The notes under the pieces are model-generated. The model saw only the letters and a program-made list of their open reading frames with translations, was not told the DNA's origin and searched no databases. Shown piece after piece: positions 17,552-21,157 of a stretch of DNA of 21,157 nt. Position 1 is the first letter of the stretch. Each line of letters opens with the position of its first letter. The position numbers were made by a program, and so were the translations under genes. Source of the stretch: Theristus sp. LFF4_11 (Eukaryota > Nematoda > Chromadorea > Monhysterida > Xyalidae); contig JASANC010004813.1 of assembly GCA_030248135.1 (NCBI GenBank), positions 1 through 21,157 on the forward strand, given 5' to 3'.

Positions 17552-18332
17552 CGGACTGACGCTGTGATTGATTGAATTGATTTGATGAATTGATCTGGCA
17601 TTTTGCTTAAAAATATTGAATCATAATAGAATACGGTTTTGTTCGTCAGCTATGTGTTGTATTATACCTATACGTGTATAATTACGATGTAAAAGATGTT
17701 TTCGATTATGATTGTGGTTCAATGGTTGAGCCTACAACGGAAAGAAACTCACTCATAAAGGTATGAACGTCGGATAGTCCTTTGATGAAGTAAATTATGA
17801 GTCAACGGTTTGACGGATTCAGGCGCCATCATTTGCTAGCCAAATTAGAGTTTGTGAATTTATGAACCAATGTCTCATATGCTTCCCGTTCAATGAACAA
17901 TATTCTAAAATTTGCACTTAATGTGTGCTAACACCCATAATTTTGTGTTTACACATCCAAGCATTATTGTATTTGCTATTGCTAACGTACATATGCTAAG
18001 AGAATGCCAACGATATGCAGATGCAGATAAGAAGACACGTCAACAAGGACTGGGTGTTGTTAGCATTGCCCAGTCAACCAATCATTGAACGCGGCTGAAT
18101 CATGAGAAACGATCAATAAGTTTGCTTGTATTTTGAAAACCACGATGTCTGTGTGTAATAAAAATTTGTTTTGCATAGAATTTTCTTCGAAAAAGAAAAA
18201 AGGACATCATTCGACTTTATATTCAATGATATCAAAAAATGTTGAGAATGACTCAACTGCAGAGTTTTAGAAATAAATAAAACCAGGTTTTTACAAAGGA
18301 GCTGCGCTGCACGAATCCATTATTTCAGCAGA
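17552..18332. other. Intergenic region between the three-ShK gene and the esterase
   Basis: A+T-rich with frequent stops; no exon, RNA gene or clear repeat recognised. It should hold the 3' UTR of the ShK gene (no canonical AATAAA within about 100 nt of the stop) and the promoter of the esterase. A TTATTTCAG at 18320-18328 just before the esterase ATG could be an intron or spliced-leader acceptor. Confidence 0.4.
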
Positions 18333-18570
18333 ATGGCTTTTAAAATTGGTGCAATTTGGCACTGTCCATTTTTGCCTTACATTGTTGTCGTTGTTGGCTG
18401 TCAGCTGGACGCAGGAGTCTCTAATTGTTCACACCACTGCTGGAGACGTGCTGGGCAAAAACATAAATGTCCTTGGGCGGGTATGTCATGTTGACGTCAG
18501 TATTTCTTGGAATTTTGGTAGACAGATGCTGAATTTTTTGTTTGTTTTTAATTACATTGTATTCTCTGAA

Positions 18571-19018
18571 TACCGTATTACCTCTAATAAACCCCCATGG
18601 GGGTTTATTTTTTCAGCGACTTCTGGGGGTGGGGGTTTATTTTGGGGGGGGGTTATTTACAAACAAATTCTAGGGGTGGGGGTTTGTTGAAAAATGGCAA
18701 AAATACCTTGCATGGCAGGCAAGAAAGTCGCAGAAACTTCTACTTTTGACAGAGATTTCCTTTTGTAACAACAGCCTTTTGTAATGAAATTACCACTAAC
18801 TCATCCCTTTGGGGCCTTTGGTAGCACAATTTCACCAATGTCACTGCATCCAGCCGCTGAATTCGCTAGGTATGTGTTTCAAACAGGTTTCTAATAAACC
18901 CCCATGAGGGTTTTTTTTTGGGGGGGGGTTTTATTTGGAATTTTGTCGAGGGGGTGGGGTTTATTTTTGGGGGGGGGGTTTAATTTTGGGGGGCGTTTAA
19001 CAAGGAGGTAATACGGTA
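18571..19018. mobile_element. G-run-rich inverted-repeat element in an esterase intron
   Basis: Ends are inverted copies, TACCGTATTACCTC (18571) and GAGGTAATACGGTA (to 19018). Inside, TCTAATAAACCCCCATG occurs twice in direct orientation (about 18583 and 18891), each followed by GGGTTT and long G runs (GGGGGTGGGGGTTTATTTTG and similar), which could form G-quadruplexes. No coding capacity is seen. It resembles a non-autonomous DNA transposon with a small internal duplication. Confidence 0.65.
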
Positions 19019-19443
19019 ACTGACAATTTACTCCGAGATGCCAGTGTCGTAATGTGTAATCTCAAGGAGTGCAGAGCGATTCGCCAGTGTGCCCTACGCA
19101 GCCCGCGCCAGTTGGCGACCTTCGCTGCGTTGCTCGTGCTGCGCCAGTGCACGTCTGGTCAGGTGTCAGGGATGCCAGCGCAGAAGCACCGAAGTGTGTC
19201 ACCATGCCCTCTGGCTACACGCCACCGACAGCCGAGAGCGAGGACTGCCTCTAGTTGCGCATCGTGGTCGGTGTCAGTCACGTTTGCTTTTATTATTTTC
19301 AGCACAATCAATCTTGGATTTCGAGTACTCTCGTTTGTTCAAGCATTTGATGAGACTTCGGAGTGTGTAAGTTTCTAGTTTCAGTGAAATTGGTGAAGCG
19401 GTTGGAGAGTGGCGGGCAAACAAAAGGTGACCCACTACTTCTT

Positions 19444-19456
19444 GGCCCACCCTGTA
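19444..19456. repeat. Solo mariner-type end GGCCCACCCTGTA
   Basis: The last 13 bases of element C's terminal repeat occur here inside an esterase intron, without a matching left end nearby. It is probably the edge of a truncated element; the adjacent 100-150 bp to the left could belong to it. Confidence 0.45.
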
Positions 19457-20152
19457 CAATTGATTGTTTTTTTTTAATTTCAGACTTCAGGTGATCAAGC
19501 CTCGCCTGAGGAAGCCAGAGCCAAGCAACTGGCCTGTGATGGTGTGGCTGTACGGCGGGGGCTTCCAGGCGGACCGTGACGTCATCGGCACGCCCGAGGC
19601 CTTTGTGCCAATTTCGTCAGTCGACGTGTCGTGTTTGTCAAGGTCAACTATCGCATCGGCTACCTGGGATTTCTGTCCACCGGCGATTCAGCGGCGCCCG
19701 GCAACTTCGGACTCTACGATCAGTTTGCTGCGCTCAAGTTCGTCAACTTATCGCTCACACAAGTCAATTCTGAGTGAAAAAGTCAATGCGGCTTATTAAA
19801 CAAGACAAAAAACGCGTCAGAAGTGCATCCCTTCTGAGAAGTACAGTTACACATTTGTGTTCTCATTTTCCGGTGGCTGAACGAGAACATCGCAGCGTTC
19901 GGCGGCGACCCCAGTCGCGTCACCGTGGTCGGCTTCAGCGCCGGTGCGGCCTCGACGTCGTTGCTTGCGCGATACCCGCCCGCAAACGGTTACATGCATC
20001 GCGCCATTCAGCAGTCCGGCTCGGCACTCGCCTACTGGGCGGTCAGCAGACGGGCGGTGCGCTCTGAACGACGCTTCTCAAAGGCAGCCGGGTGCGATGC
20101 AGGTGTGGCTTTGAAAGGCTGCTTAAAGCGACACGTTTATTGCTTAATCTGA

Positions 20153-20601
20153 CTGCGATCGGATTGTTTTCTCAGTGGGTGCATGCCTTTTGATTACAAT
20201 CTGCCGCTTCATTGTCATTTCAGAGGCTGTGAAGCACCTAACACCGCTACAATTTTGGCATCAAAAATGAACTCAATATTTCAACTCAGATTTTATTGGA
20301 CCGTCACTCTATGAGACTTCTTCACATTCAGTGATTTATAACAGTGCAAGCTTGACTGACGCACATAAATCGAAGATAAACCCACAAATGTGCTTGAGTA
20401 TTGAACGTTGTCGTAGTTGCGTAACTGTTCCGTTCTGTACGTTGTCGTTAGCCGGAAGTTTCTGGCGATCGACAGAGCGCGGTTTCTTGCGCTTGTAATT
20501 CGAAAAAAAAACAATCTACTAATAGTACCACGGATAGCCTGCTTTAGAATAGACAGTCGGCTGCTAGGGGTTTCTGGCTTCAATTTGTGATGATCGCGCG
20601 C
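20153..20601. other. Region downstream of the damaged esterase
   Basis: A good acceptor (ATTGTCATTTCAG, ending 20222) is followed in one frame by a short open stretch, EAVKHLTPLQFWHQK, then a stop. It would be phase-compatible with a donor at 20105 (GCAG|GTGTGG), so it may be a last remnant of the esterase. Beyond that I see no further esterase exons or other genes. Confidence 0.3.
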
Positions 20602-21035
20602 TCAATTCAGCATTTCGCAAACGACTTTCAACTCGTGCAGCTGTTGCTCTTGCACTTTGTTTGTCGGTGCCAGGAAACCACTGAAATTGGCTACCGATTG
20701 TATGAAATGTATCTTCAAATCAGTAACAAAGTTCTCAGCTAGGATTGTGTTCGGCATCGTCTAAACAGTCTGCGAAAATGCGAAGACACACGCAAAGCCA
20801 TCTTTAGTTTCGCCTTGCCCTTACCAAGTCTCAGTCTATCGTCTTCCTTGGTGCCGTTGCCATTCAGCCGCATTAGTAGCTCGGTCAATCTTTTCACGGA
20901 TTGTGCGTCAGTTTTCGCCCGATTTCTGGTTTTGGTGAGCGGTGCCGAATGGACGTTTGGCATAACGACGCACTGCATGATCAAACCAACCAGCAGCAGT
21001 GTCAAACTGGCTCCAGTGCTTGCTGAGTGTCTCAT
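20602..21035 (-). CDS. Small secreted protein of unknown family (two exons)
   Basis: Exon 1 is 21035-20825. It starts with a clear signal peptide (TLLLVGLIMQCVVMPNVHSA) and then a basic stretch with a dibasic site (SVKRLTELLMRLNG). It ends at a strong donor, CTTG|GTAAGG, phase 1. Exon 2 is 20690-20602, after ATCGGTAG, also phase 1. It encodes ANFSGFLAPTNKVQEQQL, then HELKVVCEMLN, and TGA. The product is 99 residues, helical in its second half with a single Cys there. If the intron were retained the frame would end after 98 residues with a basic tail; the spliced form is more protein-like. A secreted peptide or hormone precursor cut at KR is possible but no known family was recognised. An in-frame ATG further upstream (21131) lacks a signal peptide. 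Confidence 0.5.
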
Positions 21036-21157
21036 TTTTGTTCGAGTGTCGGCCGTATGACTCGCACGTTGAATGGCTTGGTTGAGGCTGGCGATTCTTT
21101 TTAACCATTTCTTGTTTTCAAACACATGCATTAAAATTTGAATTGACGCACATGCAC

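Larger units (their letters stand above)
18333..20152 (+). pseudogene. Type-B carboxylesterase / cholinesterase-like gene, damaged
   Basis: Segments in order: 18333-18480 with a signal peptide and ESLIVHTTAGDVLG; about 19063-19271 with ERFASVPYA, APVGDLRC, WSGVRDAS and ESEDCL; 19491-19737 with WPVMVWLYGGGF (oxyanion hole) and [23 protein letters not shown]; 19873-20152 with NENIAAFGGDP, VTVVGFSAG (nucleophile Ser in GxSxG), HRAIQQSGSALAYW and a GCDA...GCLKR disulfide region. Damage: the ATG at 18333 is one base out of frame with the signal peptide; a frameshift near 19103 separates PYA from QPAPVG; TAG at 19252-19254 falls where the family has CLxLxI; a one-base loss near 19607; and the acceptor before 19873 is CG instead of AG. 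The C-terminal half, with the catalytic Glu and His, is not found. Either a pseudogene or a gene hit by sequencing errors; the absent half favours the former. Confidence 0.8.

Noticed and set aside
1..21157. CRISPR array, bacterial operons, rRNA genes or phage modules
   Set aside because: No regularly spaced unique-spacer repeats, no ribosome-binding-site-led gene strings and no rRNA-like conserved stretches; the arrays at 9396-10846 are directly adjacent units without spacers.

Overview
This window looks like nuclear DNA of a small-genome invertebrate, most likely a nematode. Genes are split by introns from about 40 to 720 nt, intergenic DNA is A+T-rich, and AATAAA poly(A) signals are present. 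The coding content fits: several ShK (six-cysteine, ShKT) proteins, an IL-17-like cytokine, a type-B carboxylesterase, and many Tc1/mariner-type transposon relics that begin TACAGGGTG. Nothing looks bacterial or viral. Exon models come from reading frames, GT/AG sites and phase matching by eye; no transcript or database was available.

Layout. 1-423: last two exons of a membrane protein (+) with its poly(A) signal. 926-2744: IL-17-like gene (-), whose single intron is filled mostly by a palindromic mariner-derived element (1233-2162). 3114-3861: a second, decayed foldback element. 3862-7429: mostly empty A+T-rich DNA with one strong hairpin. 7430-7672: an isolated ShK exon (-). 8244-11079: a 2.8-kb composite foldback element holding a nested Tc1-like element with a transposase remnant, three G+C-rich tandem arrays with higher-order structure, and a 258-bp nested foldback. 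11278-12395: a 1.1-kb palindromic mariner relic with transposase fragments on both strands.

12456-14488: four-exon secreted ShK protein (-) with an unrecognised cysteine-rich domain in front of the ShK domain. 14965-15960: weak candidate exons (-). 15980-17551: three-exon secreted protein with three ShK domains (+), diverging from the previous ShK gene. 18333-20152: carboxylesterase (+) with frameshifts, a nonsense codon and a mutated splice acceptor, and no C-terminal half; an intron holds a G-run-rich inverted-repeat element. 20602-21035: two-exon small secreted protein (-).

The clear host genes other than the fragment at 1-423 encode secreted proteins (cytokine, ShK proteins, small secreted peptide, esterase). 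Most of the remaining structure is transposon debris. The most unusual feature is a set of palindromic mariner derivatives whose two arms carry inverted copies of the end of the element, including the 3' part of the transposase gene.
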